From NCBI GenBank assembly GCA_963920705.1, contig OY987232.1, positions 5,335,200 through 5,399,199 on the forward strand: a DNA stretch of 64,000 nt, read 5' to 3'. The DNA comes from Odiellus spinosus. Taxonomy: Eukaryota > Arthropoda > Arachnida > Opiliones > Phalangiidae. Position numbers and translations under genes: made by a program. Of this stretch, positions 11,867 to 22,844 are shown one piece after another. How positions within the stretch are numbered: position 1 is the stretch's first letter; each line of letters starts with the position of its first letter. The notes beneath the pieces are model-generated. The model saw only the letters and a program-made list of their open reading frames with translations. It searched no databases and had not been told where the DNA came from.

Positions 11867-12853
11867 GTGTCCGCCATAAACAGCCCCACGTATATATGTG
11901 CAAAACGTCTAGTCAAAATAATTACCCCGTTAGTAGGAAAAAATGGTCTCACAATCAGGAACTCATATGAATTCGTCTTAGATATAAAAAAACAGGTTCT
12001 GAATGAAAATGATGAAATCTGTAGCTTAGATGTAGTAAATCTCTATGGGAGTATACCCATCCCATTGGCACTAAAAATACTTAAAACAAAACTAAAATCC
12101 GACAATACGTTAAAAGATAGAACCACCCTAAGTTTAGCGACAATATTAGAATTGGCAGACATTTGCCTAAAGGACACATATTTTGTGTTCAAAGGAAAAT
12201 TCTATGCGCAAGAAAAAGGTCTCGCAATGGGAAACCCTCTCTCAGCACCCATTGCAAACTTAGTTATGGAACATGTAGAAAATAGCATACTAAGGAAGAC
12301 AATAATTAAAGCACATATAAAAATGTGGAGGAGATTTATGGATGATATTTTTATTATCAAGAGTAAATTACTAAAAAAAGACACATTATTAGAACTAGTC
12401 AATAAATCGTTAAAAGATATACAGTTTACTTATGAAGGTGAATTAGAACAAAAACTCCCTTTTCTAGATATTTTACTACAGCGTAATAACAAGGAGATAA
12501 AATGCGCAGTTTACCAAAAACAGACCCATGCCAAAATATTTTTAAATTACCACTCGTCCCACAACAATAAAATTAAAATAGGAATAGTTAAAAAGTTTAA
12601 GAATAAAATAGAACTAGTGTCGGACGAACCTATAAAAGATAAGGAAAAAATTAGCAAACAATTTATAAACAGTGGCTATCCAAAACATCTTATAGAACAA
12701 ATTTTTAATAGTAATGAAGTCAAAAACAATATAATAAAGGAAAAACCAGAAAATATATTATCTCTACCATACTTATACGGAATAACTGAAAAAACAAAGA
12801 GACAACTAAGACAACATAAGGTTACATTAGTTAGCAAAACAAAAATACCCTAA
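11867..12853 (+). CDS. Penelope-like reverse transcriptase, 5'-truncated
   Basis: The frame is 328 codons and opens with a non-ATG codon, so the true start is missing. It begins at the conserved INSPTY block, continues with the CSLDVVNLYGSIPI block carrying the first catalytic Asp (about residues 53-66), the GLAMGNPLSAPIANLVMEH block (about 118-136), the FMDDIF catalytic box (about 157-162) and the LPFLDILLQR block. These are the fingers, palm and primer-grip blocks of Penelope-type RTs, which resemble telomerase. The RT primes synthesis on target DNA after cleavage by the linked endonuclease. The frame ends just before the endonuclease, which continues in another frame. Confidence 0.88.
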   Translation: MSAINSPTYICAKRLVKIITPLVGKNGLTIRNSYEFVLDIKKQVLNENDEICSLDVVNLYGSIPIPLALKILKTKLKSDNTLKDRTTLSLATILELADICLKDTYFVFKGKFYAQEKGLAMGNPLSAPIANLVMEHVENSILRKTIIKAHIKMWRRFMDDIFIIKSKLLKKDTLLELVNKSLKDIQFTYEGELEQKLPFLDILLQRNNKEIKCAVYQKQTHAKIFLNYHSSHNNKIKIGIVKKFKNKIELVSDEPIKDKEKISKQFINSGYPKHLIEQIFNSNEVKNNIIKEKPENILSLPYLYGITEKTKRQLRQHKVTLVSKTKIP

Positions 12854-13218
12854 AATCAGAAATAATTAGAAATAAACCTAGAATAGAGGAGGTAAATAAA
12901 GCGGGAGTTGTATATCAAATAAAATGTAATTGCGGTAAAATTTATATAGGACAGACAAAAAGACAATTAAAAAAACGACAAACCGAACATAAATATTGTG
13001 TAAAAAAGGGGGACATAAATAATGGTCTAGCTATGCATATCATATTAGAAAAAAACCATGTAATAGATTGGGAGGGGACAAAGGTTGTTAATGAAGAAAT
13101 AGGTTGGTTTAGAAGGGGTTTTAAGGAGACGGTATACATAGGTGATAGGGGAAATCTGAATTTAGATAGAGGACAAATAAATACAAATGGATGGGGGGGT
13201 TTCAAACTAAAAAACTAA
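12850..13218 (+). pseudogene. GIY-YIG endonuclease domain of the Penelope-like element
   Basis: The frame contains VYQIKCNCGKIYIGQTKR, the GIY-YIG signature with the CxC pair typical of Penelope endonucleases, followed by a Cys/His-containing stretch (QTEHKYC) and a Trp-rich end. It overlaps the RT stop in another frame, so a single frameshift separates RT and endonuclease in this copy. In an intact element the domain nicks target DNA and is fused to the RT. Confidence 0.85.
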
Positions 13219-13294
13219 GGGGTAATGATTGTCTTTAAAAAAAATGCCATGATGTAAAACGGGTACTTGATTAATTTTAGTTAGAACATTTTGG

Positions 13295-13320
13295 CTGAAG
13301 AAGAGTCACGACTCGAAAGC
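13295..13320 (+). ncRNA. Hammerhead-ribozyme-like core in the Penelope 3' region
   Basis: CTGAAGA matches the CUGANGA hammerhead core. It is followed by a hairpin (GAGT/ACTC, loop CACG) that mimics stem II, then GAAA. Penelope-like elements are known to carry hammerhead motifs near their terminal repeats. I cannot complete stems I and III convincingly, so this is a degenerate or partial motif. A related sequence lies in the palindrome at 21145-21365. Confidence 0.45.
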
Positions 13321-13445
13321 TCCCTACTTTAGTTTAATAAAAACTAGTGTTTTAAATCCATGAAGTAGCAGACTTTTTATTATAAAACTTTTTAATAATT
13401 ATATCAAATACCATGGAACGTAATTTTAATATTTATTATTATTTA

Positions 13446-13507
13446 GGTCAAAACTATTAATCTAATAGCCCATGAGGTGCACCATGGCAGATCAGTATTT
13501 ATTATAC
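13446..13507. repeat. 62 bp segment also present at 54717-54775
   Basis: The sequence around CCCATGAGGTGCACCATGG is nearly identical at both places. At 54.7 kb it runs straight into the sequence that lies at 16275 here, so 13508-16274 looks like inserted material at this locus. Confidence 0.75.
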
Positions 13508-14007
13508 AAAAAAGAGGTTGCTTCGCACCCTTAAAAAACTCTTTATCTAACTCGAATCAAACCCGTGAAGGAACAGAAATTATTTGTTAGAGAAAGAGCA
13601 ATTTCATATCTTTAAAATTATAGTTAGTAGGTTTAGTCTACTACTTCAAAGATTTTATTACTATTATATATTTTCCAAAAAACGGATAAAGACGACCTAG
13701 GACTAATGATAAATATATATTTACATTAAAGGAACTCCATCTTTAGCTAATTTTATTAGTGATACTGATAGAATTTAAAATTAACATCAATGGGAGAGGA
13801 AGGTTAACTAGGTCGTCTTTATCCGTTTTTTGGAAAATATATAATAGTAATAAAATCTTTGAAGTAGTAGACTAAACCTACTAACTATAATTTTAAAGAT
13901 ATGAAATTGCTCTTTCTCTAACAAATAATTTCTGTTCCTTCACGGGTTTGATTCGAGTTAGATAAAGAGTTTATTAAGGGTGCGAAGCAACCTCTTTTTT
14001 GTATAAT
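13501..14007. mobile_element. Foldback MITE with 200 bp arms
   Basis: Near-perfect inverted arms at 13501-13700 and 13808-14007 flank a 107 bp AT-rich loop. The ends read ATTATAC...GTATAAT, followed inward by AAAAAAGAGGTTGCTTCGCA. The elements ending at 55326 and 56116 share the terminal ATTATAC and the TTGCTTCGCAC-like and CCCGTGAAGG blocks, so these are related families. There is no coding capacity. Confidence 0.88.
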
Positions 14008-14119
14008 TTCTGTCCTTTTTTCACCAAAAATATGCACCTTTTCCACATTTCACTATTTTGATTTATAGGTTTATTGAACCTTAATTCTTACTAATGCTGA
14101 ATAAAAATTAAATCGTTTA

Positions 14120-14710
14120 ATTGAGGCTTCAATCTATTCTTAATTGAGACCCTGGTACAAATCTCGAAAGGCAGAGATTAACTAACCTAAACTTACCTTA
14201 GTTGCAAAACAGGGATGGGCTAGTTCAATTGATTAACTAACCTAAACTAATCTTACCTAAAATACTACAAGAGGAACGGGTTAGCCCGAGTTATAGGGAT
14301 TACCTAGTTGGAGGGATGGGCTATTTCCAGGGTTTAATTAACCTAATTTAACCTTAAAGATTACTTGATGGAATGGGTAACCCGAGGGATTAACTAGTTG
14401 GAACGATGGGCTAATTCGAGGAATTAACTAGTTGGAACGATGGGCTAATTCGAGGAATTAACTAGTTGGAACGATGGGCTAATTCGAGGAATTAACTAAC
14501 CTAACCTAGCCTTACCTAAAATATTACAAATAGCCCGAGCTAAGGATTAACTAGTTGGAGGGATTGGCTAATTAGAGGGATTAACTAACCTAACCTCACC
14601 TTAAAGATTACCAGATGGATGGGGGAGGTCGAGGGATTAACTAACCTAGCCTTACCTAAAATATTACAAGAGGGACGGGCTAGACCGAGCTAGATATTAA
14701 ATTTATAATA
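14120..14710. repeat. Irregular tandem repeat region rich in TTAACTAACCTAA and GATGGGCTA
   Basis: Mixed units combine ATTAACTAGTTGGA, ACGATGGGCTAATTCGAGG and ACCTTACCTAAAATATTAC. The most regular part, at about 14385-14490, is a unit of roughly 40 bp repeated three times. A small inverted relative is at about 52985-53110. Confidence 0.75.
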
Positions 14711-15139
14711 TTGAATCGCATCGACAAAAAATGAGCATGGAAAGCGAAACAATTCATTAAAGCAAGAGAACATAATTCAGGAGACCAGAAGTATGTGGCC
14801 GTTTATTTAACTCGCCGACATCAATTTCCGTTTCGTACATCCTATTTAACATTTTAAATGTTTATTTTTTATTATACTTAAGTTAGACGTGCTTTAGATA
14901 CAGACTTCAATAATTGGCCAACTACTTAATAGCAACGTTATTACGTAGTATTAATGACGAAGCTATTGGATCTAAAGCACATCCTAGTCGCAAAACTCAA
15001 GTATTTTAAAAAATAGAGTAGAGATTGACAACGTTAAACTATAAATTTCATGTGTAATCGAGCACTTGGCAGGATATGAAGTCCAACTCAAGTAATATTA
15101 AATCCCTAGAACTCTCAATGTGAAATGTTTTTACAGTGA
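14711..15139. other. Unassigned intergenic stretch
   Basis: AT-rich; I see no gene or clear repeat here. Confidence 0.4.
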
Positions 15140-16090
15140 CTTAATATATTAAATTGGCCACATTTCTAGGTAATGCGATTTACATTCAATCGCCTCGCTT
15201 TATTCGAGTACTCTAACCAAAAGATCGTGAGAAATAGGTCTCTTATCACCGAAATATAGGTGAGAAACGATTGCCTAAACAATCAAAGACGTCACCATTG
15301 CACAAACGAGAGGGTTCGCCACAATTTTAAACGCTAACGTAAACCACCCATTGGTACGGTGCATCTGTGAGTACTGAATCTGCAAATCTCGTTTATATAG
15401 GCCGAGAAGAGATGTATTATTAAAGGTAAAAAATCAAATGATAAGAAAATCATGCCAACTTTTTAATTAGGGTGAATATAATGGGATACTCATGATATGA
15501 CATAATAGTCAAAATTAGACGGCGGAAGAGGGCTACCCTAGTAAAAGAACCCAATAAATGCAATTTTCCGTTAACGATAAAAAATGCCATTAAAAAAAGC
15601 TTATCAACTGTTTAATAAAATCAATTTTTGTTTATCAATTTAAAGCCAATTAATAAAGCTCGGCTAGTTATATGTTTTACCATTTCGTCACCCATACAGG
15701 CATCTGTCTCTCTATTAACTTGAATTCGCTGGATATTCATTATCATTCTACTGTTTAAGAAATAAAATTTTGTTTAACATTTTGAAGCAATTAATAAAGC
15801 TCGGCTAAGCTTATGATTTCACCCTTTTGTAACCCATTCAGGCACCTTTCTTTCTATTAACTCGAATTCGATGGATATTCCTTATCATTCTACTGTTTAA
15901 GAAATAAAATTTTTGTTTATCATTTTGAAGCAATTAGTAAAGCTCGGCTAAGCTTAAGATCTCACCCTTTTGTAACCCATTCAAGCACCTTACTTTCTTT
16001 AACTTCGTATACTTAATCAACATTTCATTATTGAAATCTGCGTTTAACTAGAGATACTCTTGTACCCGAACGAAGTCTTATCAAATTTTT
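15140..16090. repeat. Dispersed repeat Y, copy 1
   Basis: Matches 22845-23725 in the same orientation, for example around TTTATTCGAGTACTCTA near 15200 and 22895. A segment with AAAGCTCGGCTA is itself repeated in tandem (about 15655, 15795, 15940). Non-coding. Confidence 0.8.
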
Positions 16091-16147
16091 TCAAAAGTAC
16101 CTTTGTCTATATTAATTCGAATTCAGTGGACGGTGGGAAGGGGGAAA

Positions 16148-16174
16148 CGACGACGACGACGACGACGACGACGA
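16148..16174. repeat. (CGA)n microsatellite
   Basis: Nine perfect CGA triplets. Confidence 0.95.
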
Positions 16175-16248
16175 TTTCAGTTATCAAGCGCCGCGGGTCC
16201 ATTGGAAAAGACATTACGGTTTCTGATGAAATTCGAGTTTAGATAAAG

Positions 16249-16272
16249 GGATAAACACGAACGTGTTTATCC
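16249..16272. repeat. Perfect 11 bp stem hairpin
   Basis: GGATAAACACG pairs with CGTGTTTATCC across AA. It lies at the right edge of the segment that is absent at the related 54.7 kb locus. Confidence 0.7.
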
Positions 16273-16274
16273 TA

Positions 16275-16822
16275 ATTAATTGTTGTTAATAATTTTCATT
16301 AACCGGCAAATAAACTGAATGGTTTCATTTTTAATCTAAGTGAAAAATTAAAATTAAACGGTATAAACCATCAAAATGAAAACAACGGTTTAACCGATGT
16401 TAATATTCATCTAAATCGAAAGCACTTCTGAATTAAACTGTGTGAAATGAAATTTAAGAACTATAGTTTTATCCTGAGAGTATTGACGTGTTCTTTCTGC
16501 GGTGGCTCGAGGGAATATTTTTGAATATGGCAAAAACAAGAACTTAATCAATTTACTTATAAAAAGATCGAATAACGTGCTGCGATCGAGATTAAAAAAG
16601 ATATCGCGTGCACCATTGGATATTAAATCTTAAACCACAGTTATAGGGCCCCATAATTTAGAACAACAATAACCGATTATAAAGTTTGTACAATATAAAA
16701 TAATCATATGTATTAAATCATTTCAATTTAAACTTGTAAATTTGCAATTTTAATTACCTACCACTAAATAAAAAATGGGTTAATTGATTTACTAGTGTTT
16801 AATTTTTCCAAAAGCAAACACT
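16275..16822. repeat. Segment duplicated at 54775-55325
   Basis: About 550 bp are nearly identical at both loci, and the match continues through the ATTATGC/ATTATAC element end into about 17000 and 55500. Non-coding. Confidence 0.82.
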
Positions 16823-19452
16823 AATTATGCAAAAACGTTGTTTTGCTTCGCACTTCAAAAAAGTGCATTTATAGGTAAGAATATCAAACCCGTGAAGGGA
16901 CAGAAATTATAAATTATCGTTGAAAGAAATATGAATGTCACAGTCTAAGAAATCAGAAAGCTATAATGAAATAATTAATATGAATAAAAAATTATTTATA
17001 AATCATTATCTGCGGAAAAGATTTGAAGGTGTCCGTTGTTTAGAACAAAGATGCGCGTAACGAACGGAATAAAAAGGTTTAAAATATAACCTAAGCGATT
17101 ACCTTGTTATTGAATATATTTAATTTTAGGTAATATAAAATATTAAAAATTAGGTAGTTTTGGCTGAAATGGTAAGGGAAACTAATTGCAAAAGGCAAGG
17201 GAAATATTTGGAAAAGGTCAGTGAAAACCTGGAAAAGTCAGGGAATTTGCCTCTAGGCTATAATCTCTTTGCTCGCACGAAGACTGCTTTTAATTTACTG
17301 GCAAAATATAATCCTGTTCAATTGTTTGTTTTTTCGGAAGGTTTTCTACGCAAAAAGCAATGTTCTTAGTAGCGTAATTGACAAAAGAAATTAATTGGTC
17401 TTATTTTCCTAAAAGCTGAGATTACGGGCCACGCGAAATATAGAGGCGGACAAAATTAAAAGCGCTTGGTATTTGACGAATAGTATACTTTAGTTTTTGT
17501 AAGAAAGAAAGAATTTATAGGTGATAATGAAATGTTTTCTACTCATCCTACACGTTTTTACTATATTATTTTATAGAGCATTGCTAATAGAAAAACCCTC
17601 TGAGGTAAAACTATCTCGTACTTATCTTATCGCGTTGCGAAAGTGGACGAAAAATTTCTTTTAGGTACGAAACAAATTCAAAATTCCCAGAAAGGTAGGG
17701 TTACTCGATGGATACGCGCGATACCCTAGCTTTACGCGCCTCCCCGTTTCCCATCGATATGAATAAGTAGGTAAAATACAAAGAACGAAAGAGAATGGCA
17801 GGAAATGGTCTATATTTTTACTATACCTCAGCGTTTTCGATTAAAATTTTTGCTTCGTTGACACTGATATCCACGGGAAAAGCGACCGCCAGTATTTTGT
17901 TCTCCCGAATGGAAATATATTCGTTTCGCTCATTCAATGGGCCTCAACTCGTCAAGCGAATTTTTTATAGGGCAAATAGGATTCTTCTGTAGAAATTATA
18001 GGATTTTATAGGACCATTTCCGTGAAATTATAGGATTATATAGGACAATATTTTAATAAAGTTCATCAGTTTTAAACAAATTTATTGAAATAATTTAATA
18101 ATGTAAAATCTAAAAAGGAGTTAGGATGGCATTGGAGGACAATATGGTCTACCAAGAATAGATTCTTCTGTCTACTTTATAATTATCCTGTCTATTTTAA
18201 AATTCTCCCGTCAATTTTAAAATTCTACCGTCTAATTTATAATTCTCCTGTCTACTACCAAATGGTTTCTCCCCAAATGGTTTCTCCCCAAATGGTTTCT
18301 CCTCAAAAGGTTTATCCCCAGCAGGAAGTAGGTTGGGAGAAATTTTCTTGGAGCTGGAGTTTCGTACCTAATACTCTCCAATAGGTGGTGTTCAATTCGG
18401 AATCACCGAAACAAGGAGGGTTTAGTTTTATTTTAATAGTCCTGTCACTCCTGTGGAGTCTAATGGTCTTAGGTCTTTTTTGAGTGATTTAGTTTAGCCT
18501 AATGTCGATGTGTGCTTTTGACCTTTTTTTTCGAAATCAGACTTTAATATAAAGTAAAATTAATTTTAAATGTGTGATATACAGAATGGTCGCTCACTCT
18601 ACACGCGTTGAAATTATGGTTGCCTCTGGCTAGTGCATAAACGGCCGTAGAGTATTTGCACAGCACCCTTAGACAGCCCGCTTAGGCAGAAAAAAGCTGT
18701 AGCTCCAAGCTCTATCATTGCTATGATGCCAAGTTCGTACTCGTTGAAATTCCGTATGGATCCCCACTAGGCAATAAACATGCTGTCATGCGGTTAACCA
18801 TCCCGCTTCTATATTCCCTACGCGCTGCTGAAAAGCGACCGTTCTCTACATTTATTCAGGGATAGAGAAAACACATCCCTTTACGATTACACCCGCTGAA
18901 TTTAGGAAGTGAAACAAGCGAGAGAGTATAGCGAAAAGAGAGTAATTGACGCCATAAAATGTTTTATCTGTTAGCTTCGTAAAACTACTATATCTTTAAC
19001 AAAAAGACTTGAATATAGTAAATATTTTTGTTTATTTAATTTTTGAAATGTCTTAATTGAATTTTTATAAGTTTTATTACCCATTTGGACTTACATATTA
19101 ACTAAATGAGTTGTTATAAATTATAATCAAAGGCTTAGTGGGACAATCTCTTCAACGTTGACCTTTATAGGCCAGGTTTTACTAGATAGATGTCACTACT
19201 TTCTCCGCCGACCGACCTCGTGGCTCAGAATTGCATTTTAAGGTTGCTTTTCCGCCGAAAGTTACCGATTTGAAACAGTAGATGGCGCTCTACATCGAAG
19301 AGGGGATCCCCTTTTTTGTCGGGATATCGAGAAGAAGAAAAGACCTGACGGTCGGAACGCACGCCTCGATTACAATGGGTCTTGTCTATTGTAAAGGGTC
19401 AGAGCTCCCCTTTCTAAGCGGGAGAGCAACATTTTCTTTGTTTTTGGAAACA
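16823..19452. repeat. Right arm of the giant inverted repeat
   Basis: Reverse-complement match to the left arm. It starts with the foldback-type terminus (ATTATGCAAAAACGTTG) and has fewer minisatellite units. It preserves the empty sites of the two left-arm insertions. Frames at 17160-17369 and 17795-17992 are chance. Confidence 0.85.
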
Positions 19453-19859
19453 CGGTTGTGACCCCGTCACATATTTCACCCTACTCTACCCTCTAAATTT
19501 TTAATTTTGGTAATTAAGATATATTATAAGCCTATTTTTGTTGTATTATGTGTCACCTGCCCTTTAAAAGAAACTATTTTATCTTAAAAACGGGAAAATA
19601 TAAAAACCCCATTTCCTTCTTAACAAAGGACCGGATAGCCAAAATTTAGCGAACTCTAAGAAACCCCAATTCTAATGATCCCCTCTAGACCAAGTAAAAC
19701 TTCATGTGACCCTATCTCTACAAAACGATACCAATAAACCCCCACTGTCATAACCCCCTCAAGGAACTAACGAGATGACATCGACCTCCACGTTCATGGT
19801 CACCTCAAATTCCCCAAACTTTTCCATAAACCCTGGGAAAAAACTCTCGGACAGCGTTT
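19453..19859. other. Unassigned spacer
   Basis: No frame or repeat recognised; base composition rises in GC toward its right end. Confidence 0.4.
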
Positions 19860-20957
19860 CACTCCTCAACCCCAACCCGACGATTCATCACTAACCAAGG
19901 CGTAGGCCCATTGGCGCCGAATACGAAAAGAAAACGATGCCCTAAAAGCCTCCCCCCGTCTAACTTCCACAGAAAATCCAGACCGACCCTGCAGAATACT
20001 AAGAAACGAAAGGGATACGTCACGAGGCACGCGGTAGCGGGCGTCGAGAGAGGTGCCCGGATGGCTCGAACAAGAACCAGAGTGTCCTTTTTTCCATCCC
20101 CCCAAAAACTAACGTACGCAAAGCCACGCCGGGAAAAGGAAAACTGCAACTGGCGAAGATCCACACGCTACGCTTTACCCCATCCGAGGCGACAATTATA
20201 GAAAAGCATGGAAGAAAAGGAGATCTCGACAGAAACCACTGAAGGAACAGGACCTCCCCTCTAGAAGACGAGCGCGCTGCGCTGATGCTGAAGACAAAGC
20301 CCGCTTAAACCAAGGGCTCGGACTCCGCCATATTAAGTCCTCGATCCTTCGGGACATAGTCGCTGTCGTGAACTTTATAAAATCGCGAAATAACTTAGAA
20401 GAAAGTCCCGATAAAGAAGTTAGAAGAAAAAATGAGTCGAAGCTCATCGCACTATTAATGGAAAAGAGCCACCTAGGCCACAAAGAATTCCGATTCACCC
20501 TCCAGAATCCGATGATCCCCGCTGACGATATTCAATCCACGAAGGAAAGGAGCCTCCCTCGCTATATGGCGTCGAAACCGAGAAACCCAGCAATCTAAAA
20601 ACACAACGACGAAGGACGATAATTACTAAAGTCAAACCAAATCCCCCCTCGAGACCCCAAGAAACCGGACGACCACTCGTCGGAGCATGTGTGAAGACCT
20701 ACCCGAGAGACCGTGCCGTAATTAATTTCAACGAAGTTGCCACCCCGCAAGCTGTCCGAGAAATCCCGTCTAACCCCTCAAGGAGAGAGCCAGTGAAACC
20801 GATTGGTACAGGAATGGATACGGTTCTACTGTTACGCAACAAAATCCAGCTAATCCGAGAGAAACGACGACCCCGAACCCAACTTTTTCGTAAAACACAG
20901 GCAGTGTTGAGTACTTTTTTATTATATATTTTTGTTTACCGTTTGACCCCTCAGTGA
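19860..20957 (+). pseudogene. Unrecognised degenerate coding relic, GC-richer than flanks
   Basis: Three consecutive plus-strand open stretches (19911-20201, 20368-20598, 20691-20957) in a GC-richer island give basic, Arg/Lys/Pro-rich peptides with a consistent style. The middle one (NFIKSRNNLEESPDKE, then LIALLMEKSHLGHKEF) is mostly helical in look. They may be pieces of one former frame, perhaps an ORF1/Gag-like basic protein of a retroelement, but no motif supports a family. Minus-strand frames of similar length overlap, so even the strand is uncertain. Confidence 0.3.
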
Positions 20958-21144
20958 ATTATTCGTATCCAAATCTAATGTCAGCTTGTTGTTGAGATCA
21001 AAGTCTAGAAAACCGTTATATAATTCAACGCCCGCACTTTTTAAGAGTAAGTTGGAAAACCAAAATATAACCTCCCCGACCCCGACATCAAGGTAAAATA
21101 ATCTAACCTAACCCTACCTAAAATAAAAAATGAAAATAAATGTA

Positions 21145-21365
21145 GAGTAAAAATGTTTTCATAGAAGAAAATACACACGGAGGCAATTCTAAAATAAACT
21201 TTAATTTAAAAGTTATCAGAGGAGCTTTCGAGCTCGTGGCTCAACTTCGAGACGCGAAGTTGATAAAGAGCCACGAGCTCGAAAGCTCCTCTGATAACTT
21301 TTAAATTAAAGTTTATTTTAGAATTGCCTCCGTGTGTATTTTCTTCTATGAAAACATTTTTACTC
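21145..21365. mobile_element. Near-perfect 221 bp hairpin built of Penelope-type ends
   Basis: Arms of about 100 bp pair almost perfectly around a short CTTCGAGACGCGAAG centre. Each arm contains GAGCCACGAGCTCGAAAGCT, closely resembling the GAGTCACGACTCGAAAGCTC block of the Penelope-like element at 13302-13321. The likely reading is two terminal repeats head to head with no coding body between them. Confidence 0.7.
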
Positions 21366-22079
21366 GTATAAGTAAACCATGGACAAGAATAGGTTTTATA
21401 TTTATAAATGTAGAGTATTGGAAGAGTAGAAGAAACAGCGTGCATTTCAATCACACTTCTCTATTTCCCCAGCTAGGTTACGGAGTATAAGTATTTTCCC
21501 TTAACCTCAAGGATTCAGAGAATGCAAAAGAGTGTCCTACGTTACCCGTAATTATATGCGACAGGGCGTAGATTTGTTAATAGACACACCAAATTAAATG
21601 TTTATTTTCGAAGTAAATATGTAAAATACAAGTGCTTGTAATATAAATTAATACTTGAGCATAGGCTGTACTGTGTGATTATCTTTGATAATCCACCAAT
21701 TTGATAAAGACGAAGGATGTAGTCTGGGATGGCAAGGAAGACAAGGAATTAAAACGACGAAGATATGGTTGAAAGTTCCTCTTGGACAAACCAAGAAACA
21801 TTCTAGACTGAATGGTACATTTACAACCCATTGTCGGTAGATGATTGGCAATTACTTCCGGTACAGATTTCGTCTGAAATTCTTGTTTTGACGTGCTAAT
21901 AGAGGACCATTACTGATATTTTCATCATACGAGAGATCCCAGTCATTGGAAGAATCCAAGGATAGAGCTGGTCGAGAGGTTATTTTCCAAACCGGCTGAC
22001 AAGACGTTAGTTTCCACTCCTATGATAAAAAAAAAATCTAAAAGACTGAAAGTAGACTAATTTCCATGCCATTAGTATT
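21366..22079. other. Unassigned intergenic stretch
   Basis: No supportable gene; the minus-strand frame at 21648-21851 has no recognisable feature. Confidence 0.4.
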
Positions 22080-22810
22080 TATACTTGAATAGCTCCTTTT
22101 ATGTTTAGAATAACGAGGCCTATGAAGAACTTTCGAGCTTCTACTGACTGTAGGTATCTCATATGTCGAGTCCGAAAACACTCACTGCTTGCATTAATCA
22201 ATTCATCGTAGCTAGGCCGTCTCTTTCTGGTGATAAATGAAACCCGTCTCGCTGCTCTGTTGACTTTAAATGGTTATGACATTCTGTGCTGTATGATTTT
22301 CTCACTTAAGTCATTATAGCTCTCTTTCGTATGGTCTCGTCTCGTCTCGTCTTGTCGCCTGGTCTGCCAACGAAGTTCATTGTACACGGCCGCTTTTGAT
22401 TATGAAAATAATCGGAAATGTTTCTTGGTTTTATAGTGGAGAAAAATGAAGCCTATTTTTTTTCAGCATGAGATGTCCATTTTTTATTCAAAATTGTTGT
22501 TTTTTAAACACGGGAAACCTATTGTACTTCTGTCCAAGGAGAATTTTCACGACTATAATTTTTCTTAAGAGGTTTAACATTTTGTATCAATCCGCCTCAG
22601 CTTTAAGTCTTATTTCGTTTCTATCTTGGATGCCCGTGTAAACGTACCTTTATTTAGGTTCTTCAATCCACCCCAAGTTTGCAGCAAGCCTTAGCCTATA
22701 CAGCCCGTTATACCTTTGCTTTTTGGACTAAATGATATATGGAAAACAGCTTAGCGTGTGCTACCAACTCAAACTGATATAGTAAACGGTCACATTTCTA
22801 TAAATTTTTG
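22080..22810. repeat. Dispersed repeat X, copy 1
   Basis: Matches the right edge of the window (about 63400-64000) in reverse complement, including a TCTCG microsatellite at about 22330-22352. Its last 190 bp recur in direct orientation at 23730-23925, on the far side of repeat Y. Confidence 0.8.
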
Positions 22811-22844
22811 TTCATTGTGTAATGTTCATACAGAGACATAATAG

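Larger units (their letters stand above)
11731..13439 (+). mobile_element. Penelope-like retroelement with inverted terminal repeats
   Basis: Inverted repeats of 110 bp (11731-11840 and 13330-13439) bound a reverse-transcriptase frame and a GIY-YIG endonuclease frame in the Penelope order. The left repeat touches the RT homology, whose N-terminal part is missing, so the copy is 5'-truncated and capped by an inverted copy of its 3' end, an arrangement known for Penelope-like elements. A hammerhead-like core precedes the right repeat. The element sits in the centre of the giant inverted repeat. Confidence 0.85.

Noticed and set aside
14120-14710. Insect-type telomeric CCTAA repeats
   Set aside because: CCTAA words occur irregularly inside longer degenerate units, not as a (CCTAA)n run.
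16249-16272. Canonical Helitron 3' end (hairpin plus CTRR)
   Set aside because: The hairpin is followed by CTAA-T, but the matching 5' TC end and the A-T insertion site are missing at 13508.
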